Of a stretch of 64,000 bases of DNA, positions 50,106-59,541 are shown one piece after another. Each line of letters starts with the position of its first letter. Position 1 is the stretch's first letter. The notes under the pieces were generated by a model, which was not told the origin of the DNA, searched no databases, and saw only the letters and a program-made list of their open reading frames with translations. The position numbers and the translations under genes are program-made. The stretch comes from JBDHDH01 sp039591615 (GTDB taxonomy: Bacteria > Gemmatimonadota > Gemmatimonadetes > Gemmatimonadales > GWC2-71-9), in the NCBI GenBank assembly GCA_039591615.1, contig JBDHDH010000002.1, positions 1-64,000 of the forward strand. The letters are read 5' to 3'.

Positions 50106-51610
50106 CTCCCATCGATCTGGCACGACCCGGCGGTATCGCATTGGCGCTCCTTCCGGAGCTCGTCCTCACTGCGTGGAGTCTGGTCGTGCTGCTCGCCGTG
50201 GCGTGGCGACACCGTGATCAGGACGACCAACGACTCGTCGCGCACCTGACACTGGTTGGGCTGCTCAACACCCTCGCCGTCGTACTGTGGTTCTGGATCG
50301 ACGGCGTGGAGTCGACCACGGTTCCCTCCATGATCGCGCTGGATGGTTTTCGATACGCGACTTCGGTGGTATTCCTGATCGGCGCCGTGTTGGCTGTGCT
50401 TCTCTCCCTGGGATACCTCGGGCGGGAGCGCCTCGTCGTTCCCGAGTATTATCTCCTGATTCTGTTCGCCACGACCGGAATGATGTTCATGGGTGGTGGT
50501 GCAGACCTCATCGTGATCTTCCTGGGTCTCGAATTGATGTCGGTCTCGGTCTACGTCCTGTCGGGGGTCAACAGACGGAGCATCTTCGCGGCCGAGGCCG
50601 CCTTGAAATACTTCCTCCTGGGTGCCTTCGCCTCGGGGTTCCTCCTCTACGGCATTGCACTCGTCTACGGGGCGACGGGGACCACGAACCTACTGCTGAT
50701 CCACATTCGGGTGACCGAGTTGGGCCTGGCCACCAATCTCATGCTCGTAGTGGGGATCGCGCTGCTCTTGATCGGGTTCGGGTTCAAGGTGGCGGCGGTC
50801 CCGTTCCACATGTGGACACCCGACGTGTATGACGGAGCACCAACTCCCGTCACGGCGTTCATGGCTGCCGCCGTCAAGGCCGCCGGTTTTGCGGCCTTGA
50901 TCCGGGTCTTGTTCCAGGCACTCGGCCCCAGTCAAGATGTGTGGGTCCAGGGCGTGTGGTGGCTCGCGGTAATCACGATGGTCGTGGGGAATCTCGTCGC
51001 CCTCGCGCAACGCAAGCTCAAGCGTATGCTCGCGTACAGTTCCATCGGGCACGCGGGGTATCTCCTAGCGGCAGTCAGCGCCGGCACCGAGCTCGGTGCC
51101 GCTGCTTTCCTCTACTACATTCTTCCATACACCTTGATGACCATCGGCGCCTTCGCCATCCTCGCGTTCGCAGGCCAAGAAGGCGAGCGCGACGTGGCCA
51201 TCGACGACCTGTCCGGACTCGCCACGCGTCGGCCGTGGATCGCGTTCGCCATGGCCGTCTTCATGCTCTCACTGCTCGGCTTCCCGGGGACCGCCGGTTT
51301 CATCGGAAAGTGGTACATCCTGTCAGCCGTTATCGACGTCGATCAAGTCCTCCTCGCTGTCGTGCTCGTCGGAGCGAGCGTCATCTCGGCGGGTTTCTAC
51401 CTTCCCGTGATCATGGTGATGTACATGAAGCCGGCGCGTTCCCCCGACGCCCACAAAGCGACGCAGCTGCCGGTGCTCTCCCGCTGGGTGGTGGGCGTTG
51501 CAGCCGCGCTGCTGCTCCTCTTTGGATTCTGGCCGAACCGCGTCATGGATGTGGCACGAAGCGGGAGCGAGGAGCTGCGTCCGAGTGTGATGCTTAGCGT
51601 CTCGAAGTAA
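50102..51610 (+). CDS. nuoN: NADH-quinone oxidoreductase subunit N
   Basis: NuoN is the third antiporter-like pump and the last gene of the operon. The 502 residues include LGLELMSVSVYVLSG (about 141-155), KVAAVPFHMWTPDVYDGAPTPVTAFMAAAVKAAGFAAL (about 229-266) and KRMLAYSSIGHAGYLL. No terminator is visible in the 46 nt before the next gene, so read-through into the phosphohexomutase gene is possible. Confidence 0.95.
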   Translation: MTPIDLARPGGIALALLPELVLTAWSLVVLLAVAWRHRDQDDQRLVAHLTLVGLLNTLAVVLWFWIDGVESTTVPSMIALDGFRYATSVVFLIGAVLAVLLSLGYLGRERLVVPEYYLLILFATTGMMFMGGGADLIVIFLGLELMSVSVYVLSGVNRRSIFAAEAALKYFLLGAFASGFLLYGIALVYGATGTTNLLLIHIRVTELGLATNLMLVVGIALLLIGFGFKVAAVPFHMWTPDVYDGAPTPVTAFMAAAVKAAGFAALIRVLFQALGPSQDVWVQGVWWLAVITMVVGNLVALAQRKLKRMLAYSSIGHAGYLLAAVSAGTELGAAAFLYYILPYTLMTIGAFAILAFAGQEGERDVAIDDLSGLATRRPWIAFAMAVFMLSLLGFPGTAGFIGKWYILSAVIDVDQVLLAVVLVGASVISAGFYLPVIMVMYMKPARSPDAHKATQLPVLSRWVVGVAAALLLLFGFWPNRVMDVARSGSEELRPSVMLSVSK

Positions 51611-51656
51611 CCAGCCCGAGGTCCCACTCCCTGACCCCGCAGTCTCGAGGTTAGCC

Positions 51657-53030
51657 GTGCATATCTCTCCCGTGATCTTTCGGCAGTACGACATCCGAGG
51701 TGTCGTGGGCGAAGACCTGACCCCCGATGTGGCGCGAGCCATCGGCGGTGCGGTGGCGACGGTCGCATGGGATCGGCTGGATGGAGCTCCACGCCTCGCA
51801 GTGGGGCGTGATAATCGCCCTTCCGGCGAGGCGTTGGCGGCCGGCGTCTCGGAGGGAATAGCGGCGACAGGAGGGACGGCGGTCGATGTCGGTGTGCTCC
51901 CGACGCCGGGCTTGTATCTCGCTCTCCACGAGCTCCGGATAGACGGTGGGATTCAGGTCACTGGTTCCCACAACCCTCCCGAGTTCAATGGATTCAAGAT
52001 GGTTGTGGCCGGATCCACGATTCACGGCGACGACATTCAGGAATTGCGTCGCATGATCGACGGAGAAGCCATCCGCAGCGGTCGTGGGGCGTTTGTGCAT
52101 GAAGACTCCGTCCTCGGGCGGTATGCCGACGCTATCATCGCTCGCAACGGCCCCATTGCCCGAAGCGTCCGTGTTGTCGTGGACTGCGGAAACGGGGTGA
52201 CCAGTCTGGTGGCAGAATCTGTCCTGAGCCGCATCGGAGCGGATGTGATCCCGCTGTACTGCGAGTCGGACGGCTCGTTCCCGAATCATCATCCCGATCC
52301 CACCGTTCCAGAGAACCTCGCGGCGCTGCAAGAGGCGGTGCGACGGGAACGCGCCGAACTTGGGATCGCGTTCGACGGAGATGGTGACCGAATCGGCGCC
52401 GTGGATGAAGACGGAAACATCGTGTACGGGGACCAGCTGTTGATCCTCTTCGGCCGCGATCTCGTCGAGCGCCTAGGCCCCGGTCACGCCGTCATCTTCG
52501 ATGTGAAATGCTCGAACGTCCTCGTGGATCAACTGCGCCGCTCAGGCCTCGCTCCCACCATTTGGAAGACGGGCCATTCACTCATCAAGGCCAAGATGAA
52601 GGAGGTCGGCGCGCCGCTGGCTGGCGAGATGAGCGGACACATGTTCTTTGGCGGGGACTACTACGGCTTCGACGACGCGCTCTTCGCATCCGCCCGCTTG
52701 TTGTCTTTCCTGGCACGACGGCAAGGACCGTTGTCGCGACAGTTCGCCGACGTTCCACGGACCTTCTCCACGCCAGAGATTCGAGTGGAGTGCTCCGAGG
52801 ACGAAAAGTTCCATATCGTCGAGGCGGCCGCTCGAGAATTCGCGGAGCACCACGAAGTATTGACTCTCGACGGTGCGCGCATCTCGTTCCCCAACGGGTG
52901 GGGGCTCCTCCGCGCGTCGAACACACAGCCGGCCTTGGTCCTTCGGTTCGAAGCCGAATCCGCCGAAGATCTGCAAGCGTATCGCGAACAGGTGGAGGGC
53001 TGGCTGCGGGGGCGCGGCGTGGAGGTCTAG
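51657..53030 (+). CDS. Phosphomannomutase/phosphoglucomutase
   Basis: This alpha-D-phosphohexomutase interconverts hexose 1- and 6-phosphates for sugar-nucleotide synthesis. Motifs are IFRQYDIRGVVGEDL (about 7-21), the phosphoserine loop TGSHNPPEFNGFK (Ser at about 104), the metal loop FDGDGDRIGAV (about 239-249), GEMSGHMFF (about 322-330) and the C-terminal phosphate loop RASNTQPALVLRFEA. The GTG start gives 457 residues. ManB/AlgC-type dual specificity is likely but not certain. Confidence 0.9.
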   Translation: MHISPVIFRQYDIRGVVGEDLTPDVARAIGGAVATVAWDRLDGAPRLAVGRDNRPSGEALAAGVSEGIAATGGTAVDVGVLPTPGLYLALHELRIDGGIQVTGSHNPPEFNGFKMVVAGSTIHGDDIQELRRMIDGEAIRSGRGAFVHEDSVLGRYADAIIARNGPIARSVRVVVDCGNGVTSLVAESVLSRIGADVIPLYCESDGSFPNHHPDPTVPENLAALQEAVRRERAELGIAFDGDGDRIGAVDEDGNIVYGDQLLILFGRDLVERLGPGHAVIFDVKCSNVLVDQLRRSGLAPTIWKTGHSLIKAKMKEVGAPLAGEMSGHMFFGGDYYGFDDALFASARLLSFLARRQGPLSRQFADVPRTFSTPEIRVECSEDEKFHIVEAAAREFAEHHEVLTLDGARISFPNGWGLLRASNTQPALVLRFEAESAEDLQAYREQVEGWLRGRGVEV

Positions 53031-53037
53031 CGTTCGT

Positions 53038-55617
53038 ATGACGGCACGCGGGAAGTGGGTGCGGGCTGCCGTCGTCGTGATTCTGGTGGCGCTTGTCGGA
53101 GGTCGTTTCCTCGCGGTGACCACCGCCGACCGCTTGTGGGCTGACGCGCTGGGCGTGCAGGAGTCTCATGCGGCGATCACCCGTCTCCGCATGATGTTGC
53201 TGGCGACCGCGTTTGCTGCGGCAGCGCTGTGGTGCGTGGGCAACTTCTACCTGGTCTATCGGTCCATCGGATCCGTCCGCGTGCCCCGCCGGTTGGGTAA
53301 CCTCGAGATCTTCGAAGCGCTGCCCCGGCAATACCTCTTGGTGGCTGCGGTGGCGGTCGGGCTGCTCCTCGCGGCAGCACTGAGTCACCGCGCCGACGCC
53401 TGGTGGTACAGCCGCGCGCTGGTAGGCGAGTACGCACCCCTGGGTCTCCCCGATCCCGTACTTGGTCGCGATCTCGCGTACTATCTATTCATCCTCCCCT
53501 GGCAACGAACTGTCCACTCGTACGTGACGCTGATGGCCGGACTAGTGCTGGGAGTCGTGGCCGTGCTGTACGCCGCCTTGGGTGCGGTGCGGTGGCACGA
53601 GCGACGGCTTCGAGTTTCCGATCTAGCCCGCAAGCACCTCGGTGGCCTGCTCGCTGCCTTTGCGTTGGCGTTGCTCTGGGGATACCGGCTCGAGCCCGCC
53701 GAGTACGTCGCGGGTGTGCACAATGTCCCGTTGGACGACGTGCTCATCAATATCCGACTTCCCTCCGCTCGCCTGCTGAGCGCCCTCGCCGCCGTTGCCG
53801 GATTCCTGTCGCTGCTCTGGATGTGGGTGCCGCGGCTGACGGTCGTCGTGTTCCCCTGGTGCGTGCTCGCCGTCGTGTCCCTCTTCGGCCACTACGTGGT
53901 CCCCGCGTTCTCCGGCAGCGTCCGGCCTCCTGAGGAGCTCCTCTCGAGCGAGGTCGAGATCGCGCGGCCCATCCTCCTCGAGACTGCATATGGTGCAGCG
54001 GCTGTGGAGACCTCCCCGCCAGTCGCATCCACGCCCAAGCAGGTCACGCTCGATCAGCGCGCCCGGGAATTGGCGGCCGGCCCCCTGTGGGAGCCGTTCG
54101 CCATTCGGGTGTTCCTCAACCGCGCGGCCCAGGGTCCACCTCATACCGGGTTCGCCGAGGCCGAGCTTGCCCTGTACCGGGACCGCGACGACGTGCCGGT
54201 CCCGGTGTTCCTGGGAGTCAGGCAGGTCGATCTCGCGTCGCTCCGGGACGCCGGCGCCGCGCTTTCTTGGGAGAACGTCCACGGGTCACCATACGCCTAC
54301 GCCACGGGAGCGGTGGCGGTCCATGCGAACCGCATCTCCGAACTGGGGCACCCCGTCTTCATCACGGATCTGGCCCATGCCGACTCGGTGGCGTCCCAGC
54401 ACACGGGGATCGATCTGCAGCACCCCGACGTGCTGTTCGGACGAGCCACCAATGACTTTGCCGTGTTGCCGAGAGAGCTGCCCGGCGTGCAAGGAGTCCG
54501 CGCTGGCGGGATCTTGCGACGCTTGGCGCTGGCGTGGGCGCTGCAGAGTCCGAAGCTTGCCACCTCCGACCTGGTGGCTGACACGTCAGTGTTGCTGTGG
54601 CGTCGGGCGGTAACGGAGCGGTTAGAGCACTACGCACCGTTTGCGCTTTTCGACGAGCCGTATTCGGTGATCGTAGGTAGACAGCTCTATTGGCTGGCAA
54701 GTGGATATGTCTCAGCACGTGCCTTTCCTGTCGTGTCGCCGTTCGAGTGGCGGGGACGGAGAGTGCGCTACCTGCGATCGCGGATGGTGGGGGTGGTGGA
54801 AGCCTGGACAGGACGGACATCCGTGTACCTGCAGCGGGATCCCGACCCGCTGAGTGCGGCGTGGGCACGCCTGACACCCGAGATCGTGCAGCCAGTAGGG
54901 GCGATGCCATCAGCGCTTCGTTCCCACGTCCGCTACCCCCGCGGGCTATTCGATCTACAGCTAGACGTGCTGGCCCGGACGCGACTGCGAGACGTCCTTA
55001 CGCCGGTTCCTGGATCCGGGCTCGGGCAGACGGGCAGCGGTCCGGAAGCATTCTGGTGGGTCGGGCCGACGCCGAGCGACACAGCGGTTCGACTGCAGCG
55101 CGCGGCTGCGTTCGAGAATGGCGATCCCCCGATGCTCGTGGGGTTGGTGCACGGAGCCGTGGTCGACGGACAGCCGGTGCTCACAGTCAGTCGGCTTCCG
55201 CCACCGTTCGACATCGAAGGTCCCTCGCTTCTGCCTCGTCGCTTGGCGCTGTTGCGAGGCTCTGGTGTCGACGGCGTCGATGGTAGGGTGCGAACGGCGA
55301 TCCTCGAAGATGGCGTCCTGCGGCTCCGGGCGCTGTATAGCACCCACGATGACGATCTCGACGCCATCCCTCGGGTCGCGGAGGTGGGTATTGCGTTGGG
55401 AAACGTCGTAGCACGTGGTGCGACGCTGCGAGACGCGCTTGCGAGCCTGGAGACGACGGCGGGGCCCATTCACGCCTTGGTGCCGCGTTGGGGCGAAGCG
55501 CGGCTGTGGTTTCGACAGTTGGATTCGGCTCGCCAGGCGGGGGACTGGGCCGCGTTTGGGCGGGCCTACGAGGAGCTGAAGCGACTGTTCGGGATGGGCG
55601 TCGATTCCACACCCTAG
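53038..55617 (+). CDS. UPF0182 family membrane protein
   Basis: The ATG at 53038 gives 859 residues. About seven hydrophobic spans fill the first 300 residues, with the family motif LPDPVLGRDLAYYLFILPW (about 140-158), followed by a very long soluble C-terminal domain with several internal repeats of beta strands. This matches the UPF0182 (PF03699) family of large bacterial and archaeal membrane proteins of unknown function. An in-frame ATG at 52873 lies in the preceding gene and is not used. It starts 7 nt after the phosphohexomutase stop. Confidence 0.85.
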   Translation: MTARGKWVRAAVVVILVALVGGRFLAVTTADRLWADALGVQESHAAITRLRMMLLATAFAAAALWCVGNFYLVYRSIGSVRVPRRLGNLEIFEALPRQYLLVAAVAVGLLLAAALSHRADAWWYSRALVGEYAPLGLPDPVLGRDLAYYLFILPWQRTVHSYVTLMAGLVLGVVAVLYAALGAVRWHERRLRVSDLARKHLGGLLAAFALALLWGYRLEPAEYVAGVHNVPLDDVLINIRLPSARLLSALAAVAGFLSLLWMWVPRLTVVVFPWCVLAVVSLFGHYVVPAFSGSVRPPEELLSSEVEIARPILLETAYGAAAVETSPPVASTPKQVTLDQRARELAAGPLWEPFAIRVFLNRAAQGPPHTGFAEAELALYRDRDDVPVPVFLGVRQVDLASLRDAGAALSWENVHGSPYAYATGAVAVHANRISELGHPVFITDLAHADSVASQHTGIDLQHPDVLFGRATNDFAVLPRELPGVQGVRAGGILRRLALAWALQSPKLATSDLVADTSVLLWRRAVTERLEHYAPFALFDEPYSVIVGRQLYWLASGYVSARAFPVVSPFEWRGRRVRYLRSRMVGVVEAWTGRTSVYLQRDPDPLSAAWARLTPEIVQPVGAMPSALRSHVRYPRGLFDLQLDVLARTRLRDVLTPVPGSGLGQTGSGPEAFWWVGPTPSDTAVRLQRAAAFENGDPPMLVGLVHGAVVDGQPVLTVSRLPPPFDIEGPSLLPRRLALLRGSGVDGVDGRVRTAILEDGVLRLRALYSTHDDDLDAIPRVAEVGIALGNVVARGATLRDALASLETTAGPIHALVPRWGEARLWFRQLDSARQAGDWAAFGRAYEELKRLFGMGVDSTP

Positions 55618-55621
55618 CGGG

Positions 55622-55650
55622 TTGCTGGGCTTCACGTTACCGGCTACCTT
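55622..55650 (+). promoter_or_regulatory. Candidate promoter of the arcC-sucCD unit
   Basis: TTGCTG (55622-55627), 17-nt spacer, TACCTT (55645-55650). The predicted start site is about 4 nt before the GTG of arcC, so the transcript would be nearly leaderless. Confidence 0.5.
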
Positions 55651-55660
55651 GCACCGCCCC

Positions 55661-56620
55661 GTGAACTCACTTCCAGGTACCATCGTCATCGCCCTTGGCG
55701 GTAACGCGCTCGCTCCGCCCGGCGCCTCGGCCACGATCCAGGAGCAGTTCCGTCACACCCGAACGTCACTCAGAGCCGTGGTCGCGCTCGCTCGCGAGGG
55801 TTGGCACATCGCCATCATTCATGGGAACGGGCCTCAGGTGGGCGATGCCCTGGAACGCAACGAACTCGCTATCCAAGACGTTGCTCCGCTTCCTCTTGGT
55901 GTCCTGGTTGCCTCGACGGCGGGCTGGATCGGCTACATGATTCAGCAATCGCTCCAAAACGCGCTGCGTCGGGAAGGCATCCCACGGGAGGTGTTGACGG
56001 TCATCACCCAGACGCAAGTCGACACCGACGACCCAGAGCTCCAGCGGCCCACGAAGCCCATCGGTCATGCCCTCACTGATCAGCGGCTGGAGGCGTTGCG
56101 GGGACGTGGCGTAACGGTTGAGCGCGATCGAAAGGGGCGGTGGCGGCGCCTGGCACCGAGTCCCACGCCGCGCGACATCGTCGAGGGAACGGCTGTCAAA
56201 CAGCTAGTGGACGAAGGCAAGATCGTGATTGCGGCCGGAGGTGGCGGGCCCCCAGTCTACTTTGATGATCGGCTGTTCTGGGAGGGGGTCGACGCAGTGG
56301 TGGATAAGGATCGTGTTGCGGAGATTGTGGGACGCCGCATCGGAGCGGACACACTGCTGATGCTCACCGACGTCGACGCCGTCTACCGTGGGTGGGGCAC
56401 GGCACAGCAGCGTCCGCTTCGTCGGCTTACACGGGACGATGCGGAGGCGCTACTCCGGGATGACGAATTGGGGATGGGGAGCATGCGGCCGAAGGTGGAG
56501 GCGGCTGCTGCGTTCGTACGGCGGGGGGGGCGCCGCGCCTTGATTGCTCATCTGGAACGGGGCCTCGAGGCCATCCGCGGAGAAAGTGGGACCTTGATTG
56601 TGGAGGAGTCCGAAAGGTGA
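55661..56620 (+). CDS. arcC: Carbamate kinase
   Basis: ArcC transfers phosphate between carbamoyl phosphate and ADP, usually making ATP in arginine or citrulline breakdown. From the GTG at 55661 (VNSLPGTIVIALGGNAL) it has 319 residues; motifs are ALGGNAL, IIHGNGPQVGD, VKQLVDEGKIVIAAGGGGPPV (about 186-206) and DKDRVAEIVGRRIGADTLLMLTDVDAVY. An upstream ATG-like frame adds residues without homology. It overlaps sucC by 4 nt (GTGA, 56617-56620), an unusual coupling. No arcA or arcB is in the window. Confidence 0.9.
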   Translation: MNSLPGTIVIALGGNALAPPGASATIQEQFRHTRTSLRAVVALAREGWHIAIIHGNGPQVGDALERNELAIQDVAPLPLGVLVASTAGWIGYMIQQSLQNALRREGIPREVLTVITQTQVDTDDPELQRPTKPIGHALTDQRLEALRGRGVTVERDRKGRWRRLAPSPTPRDIVEGTAVKQLVDEGKIVIAAGGGGPPVYFDDRLFWEGVDAVVDKDRVAEIVGRRIGADTLLMLTDVDAVYRGWGTAQQRPLRRLTRDDAEALLRDDELGMGSMRPKVEAAAAFVRRGGRRALIAHLERGLEAIRGESGTLIVEESER

Positions 56621-57756
56621 ACTTGCATGAATACCAGGCGCGCGCGCTGCTGCGAGCGGCGGGCATTCCCGTGCCCGACGGTGAGGTTGCGTCGAGCCCT
56701 GCCGAAGTCGAGCTGGCCGCCGGTCGTCTAGGAGGTGCGGTCGTTGTCAAGGCGCAGGTGCATGCGGGTGGGCGAGGCAAAGCCGGCGGCGTCAAGCTCG
56801 CCAAGAACCCGTCCGAGGCCCGGGTGCACGCCGAGAAGATCCTGGGCATGCTGATCAAAGGGCTCATCGTGGAGAAGGTGCTGGTGGTGCCAACGGCTGA
56901 CATCGCGTCGGAGAGTTACGTCGGCGTGATCGTTGACCGTGCCTCCCAGCGGCCGGTCATGATGGTCAGCCCGGCAGGCGGGATTGACATCGAAGAGGTC
57001 GCGGCCAGGACGCCTGAGAAGATCTTTCGTGTAGGGATCGATGCCCGATACGGACTGCTCCCCCATCAGGCGATGGGTCTCGCATTCCGTCTCTATGATG
57101 ACGTAGACCAGGTTCGCCAGGCGTCGACGATCATGCGACAGCTGTACAGGGCCTTTGTCGACGCGGGTGGATCGCTGGCGGAGATCAATCCGCTAGTCAC
57201 CACTCCAGGGGGTGAGGTGTTGGCGCTCGATGCCAAGGTCGTGGTGGATGACAACGAACTCGAGCGCCGCCGGACGATCGCCGAACTCCGAGATCCTTCT
57301 GCCGAAGAGCCAGTAGAGGTTGAGGCGCGACTCGCTGGGCTGTCGTACATCAAGCTGGAAGGTCAGGTGGGGTGCTGCGTGAATGGTGCGGGACTGGCAA
57401 TGGCGACCATGGACCTGGTGAAATACTACGGAGGAGAGCCGGCAAACTTCCTCGATATCGGTGGCAGCAGCAGTCCCGACAAGGTTATTACGGCACTGAA
57501 GATCATTACGAGCGACCCCAGCGTGCGGGCGATCCTCTTCAACATCTTCGGTGGGATCACCCGTTGTGACGATGTGGCAAACGGCATTGTCGCCGCCACA
57601 TCGAAGAGCAAGCTGGACCGGCCGATCGTGATTCGTCTCACGGGAACCAACGAAGACGTGGCGGTGGACATCTTGCGGAATGCCGGATTCGATGCCGTGA
57701 CGGACATGGACGAAGCGGTCAAGGAAGCGGTGAGACTAGCGGGTGAGGCGGCATGA
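56617..57756 (+). CDS. sucC: Succinyl-CoA synthetase beta subunit
   Basis: SucC pairs with SucD to make ATP or GTP from succinyl-CoA in the TCA cycle. The ATP-grasp start MNLHEYQARALLRAAGIPVPDGE, KAQVHAGGRGKAGGVKLAK (about 45-63), EINPLVTTPGGEVLALDAKVVVDDN (about 188-212) and GGSSSPDKV are clear. The 379 residues are slightly short of E. coli (388) but complete. It overlaps arcC and sucD by 4 nt each. Confidence 0.95.
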   Translation: MNLHEYQARALLRAAGIPVPDGEVASSPAEVELAAGRLGGAVVVKAQVHAGGRGKAGGVKLAKNPSEARVHAEKILGMLIKGLIVEKVLVVPTADIASESYVGVIVDRASQRPVMMVSPAGGIDIEEVAARTPEKIFRVGIDARYGLLPHQAMGLAFRLYDDVDQVRQASTIMRQLYRAFVDAGGSLAEINPLVTTPGGEVLALDAKVVVDDNELERRRTIAELRDPSAEEPVEVEARLAGLSYIKLEGQVGCCVNGAGLAMATMDLVKYYGGEPANFLDIGGSSSPDKVITALKIITSDPSVRAILFNIFGGITRCDDVANGIVAATSKSKLDRPIVIRLTGTNEDVAVDILRNAGFDAVTDMDEAVKEAVRLAGEAA

Positions 57757-58622
57757 GCATCTTCGTGGATCGGGCAACTCGACTAGTGGTCCAAGGCATC
57801 ACCGGACGCGATGGGTCCTTTCACACACGGCAGATGCGGGAGTACGGCACCGAGGTCGTGGCAGGAGTCACGCCCGGAAAGGGTGGTCAGCGGTTCGACG
57901 ACGAAGTTCCCATTTTCGACACAGTCGCGGCGGCGGTGGAGGAGACCGGTGCGAACGTGTCGGTGATTTACGTGCCGGCGCGGTTCGCGGTGGACGCGGT
58001 CTTCGAAGCCGCGGACGCCGGTATTGGGCTCGTTGTCTGCATTACCGAGGGCGTGCCCGTGCTCGAGATGACTCGGGTCATGCCATACCTCCGAGAGCGC
58101 GGTACCCGCCTGGTCGGGCCGAACTGTCCCGGACTCATCGCGCCCGGTCGCGCCAAGGTCGGGATCATTCCGGGACAGATCTGTCGCGAAGGCCGAGTGG
58201 GCGTGGTGTCGCGGAGTGGCACCCTCACCTATGAGATCATTCACCAGCTTTCACGGAACGATCTCGGTCAGTCCACCTGCGTGGGGATCGGCGGAGACCC
58301 CATCATTGGAACGAACTTCGTGGACTGTCTCGAAGCGTTTGAGGGGGATGGAGACACCGTGGCCATTGTCATGATCGGTGAGATCGGCGGGACGGACGAG
58401 CAAGAGGCTGCCCGCTACGTTCAGGAACACGTGCGCAAGCCGGTAGTGGGGTTCATCGCCGGACAGACCGCACCGCCGGGCCGGCGCATGGGACACGCCG
58501 GTGCGATCATCTCGGGCTCATCGGGCACGGCTTCCGAGAAGATGGCCGCGTTCGAGTCGGCTGGGATCGCCGTCATGAAACGCCCTGCCGACGTCGTGCC
58601 CCTCCTGCGGGAGCGCATGTAG
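57753..58622 (+). CDS. sucD: Succinyl-CoA synthetase alpha subunit
   Basis: SucD binds CoA and holds the phosphohistidine. Motifs are VQGITGRDGSFHTRQMREYGT (about 12-32), VCITEGVPV, GPNCPGLIAPG and the active His in GRRMGHAGAIISGSSGTA (about 240-257). The 289 residues are normal. It overlaps sucC by 4 nt and ends 4 nt before the EIIA-CBS gene. Confidence 0.95.
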   Translation: MSIFVDRATRLVVQGITGRDGSFHTRQMREYGTEVVAGVTPGKGGQRFDDEVPIFDTVAAAVEETGANVSVIYVPARFAVDAVFEAADAGIGLVVCITEGVPVLEMTRVMPYLRERGTRLVGPNCPGLIAPGRAKVGIIPGQICREGRVGVVSRSGTLTYEIIHQLSRNDLGQSTCVGIGGDPIIGTNFVDCLEAFEGDGDTVAIVMIGEIGGTDEQEAARYVQEHVRKPVVGFIAGQTAPPGRRMGHAGAIISGSSGTASEKMAAFESAGIAVMKRPADVVPLLRERM

Positions 58623-58626
58623 CGTA

Positions 58627-59526
58627 ATGAAGCTCGTCGAGCTGCTGACGCCGGAGCGTGTGATCGTTCCACTCCACGCGGAGAGCCTGCAGGAAGCCGG
58701 CGCGCAGCTCGCCGACGCGCTGGTGGGGTCTGGGGCGACGGTGGATGCCGAGAAGCTGCGCGAGCTGATCATTGCAGAAGTACCGAGTCAGGTAGTGACC
58801 GTCGGCGACGCGTTCCTCTTACATCTCCGAACCGATGCCGTTCCCAAGCTGGTGGCGGCCCTGGGAGTGACCCCGGAACCGATCCCGCGCGACGACGACT
58901 CGAGCAAGACGGCGCGAATCGTCGTCATCATCGTTGGTCCGCCAAAGGAGACTTCGTCCTACCTGCAGGCGCTCAGCGCATTCGCTCGCGTCCTGGGAAG
59001 GAAGGAGATGATCGAGGCCGCCACCGCTGCCGCGTCGCCCTCTGCGATTCTCGAGGCCGCGCCGTTGGCCGACGTCGAGCTGCTGGGATACCTGACGGTG
59101 CGGGACGTGATGGTTCCACGCACGCTCTCGGTGCATCCCGATACCACGCTGGGGGAGGCTTCGAGACTGATGGTGGCGCACAAGGTGTCGGCACTGCCCG
59201 TCGTGTCGGATACGCGTGAGCTCCTCGGCAACGTGAGCCATCGAGAGGTGCTGCGCTATCTTCTCCCGTTCTACGTGAAGCGCATCAGCAGCGGGGCATC
59301 GAGGCCGGCGCCCCGGCCGACGGGAGAGGTGAGCGATCCCCACGACCTCCGGGTCCGGGAAGTCATGGACCGGAGTGTCATGTCGGTCTCCGAGGATCAG
59401 ACGCTCGCCGATGTTGCCACGCTGATGGTGAACAAGAACCTGGACCGTTTTCCCGTGGTACGGGAAGGGATGGTGGTGGGGGTGCTGACGCGCGAGGATG
59501 TGGTCCGGCGCATTTTCGGTCGATAG
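58627..59526 (+). CDS. PTS EIIA-like domain fused to tandem CBS domains
   Basis: Residues 1-145 resemble the PTS fructose-type IIA (PtsN-like) fold: MKLVELLTPERVIVPLHAES, then a candidate phospho-acceptor His in FLLHLRTDAV (H66) and VVIIVGPPKETSSYLQALSAFARVLGR. Residues 155-299 hold two CBS motifs (VRDVMVPRTLSVHPDTTLGEASRLM; VREVMDRSVMSVSEDQTLADVATLM...DRFPVV) that usually bind adenine nucleotides. There is no transport domain. The usual IAIPHAR-like context of the His is altered. It lies between sucD and ndk and may sense energy state; this is inference. Confidence 0.75.
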   Translation: MKLVELLTPERVIVPLHAESLQEAGAQLADALVGSGATVDAEKLRELIIAEVPSQVVTVGDAFLLHLRTDAVPKLVAALGVTPEPIPRDDDSSKTARIVVIIVGPPKETSSYLQALSAFARVLGRKEMIEAATAAASPSAILEAAPLADVELLGYLTVRDVMVPRTLSVHPDTTLGEASRLMVAHKVSALPVVSDTRELLGNVSHREVLRYLLPFYVKRISSGASRPAPRPTGEVSDPHDLRVREVMDRSVMSVSEDQTLADVATLMVNKNLDRFPVVREGMVVGVLTREDVVRRIFGR

Positions 59527-59541
59527 GGAGAGGTCTGAACG

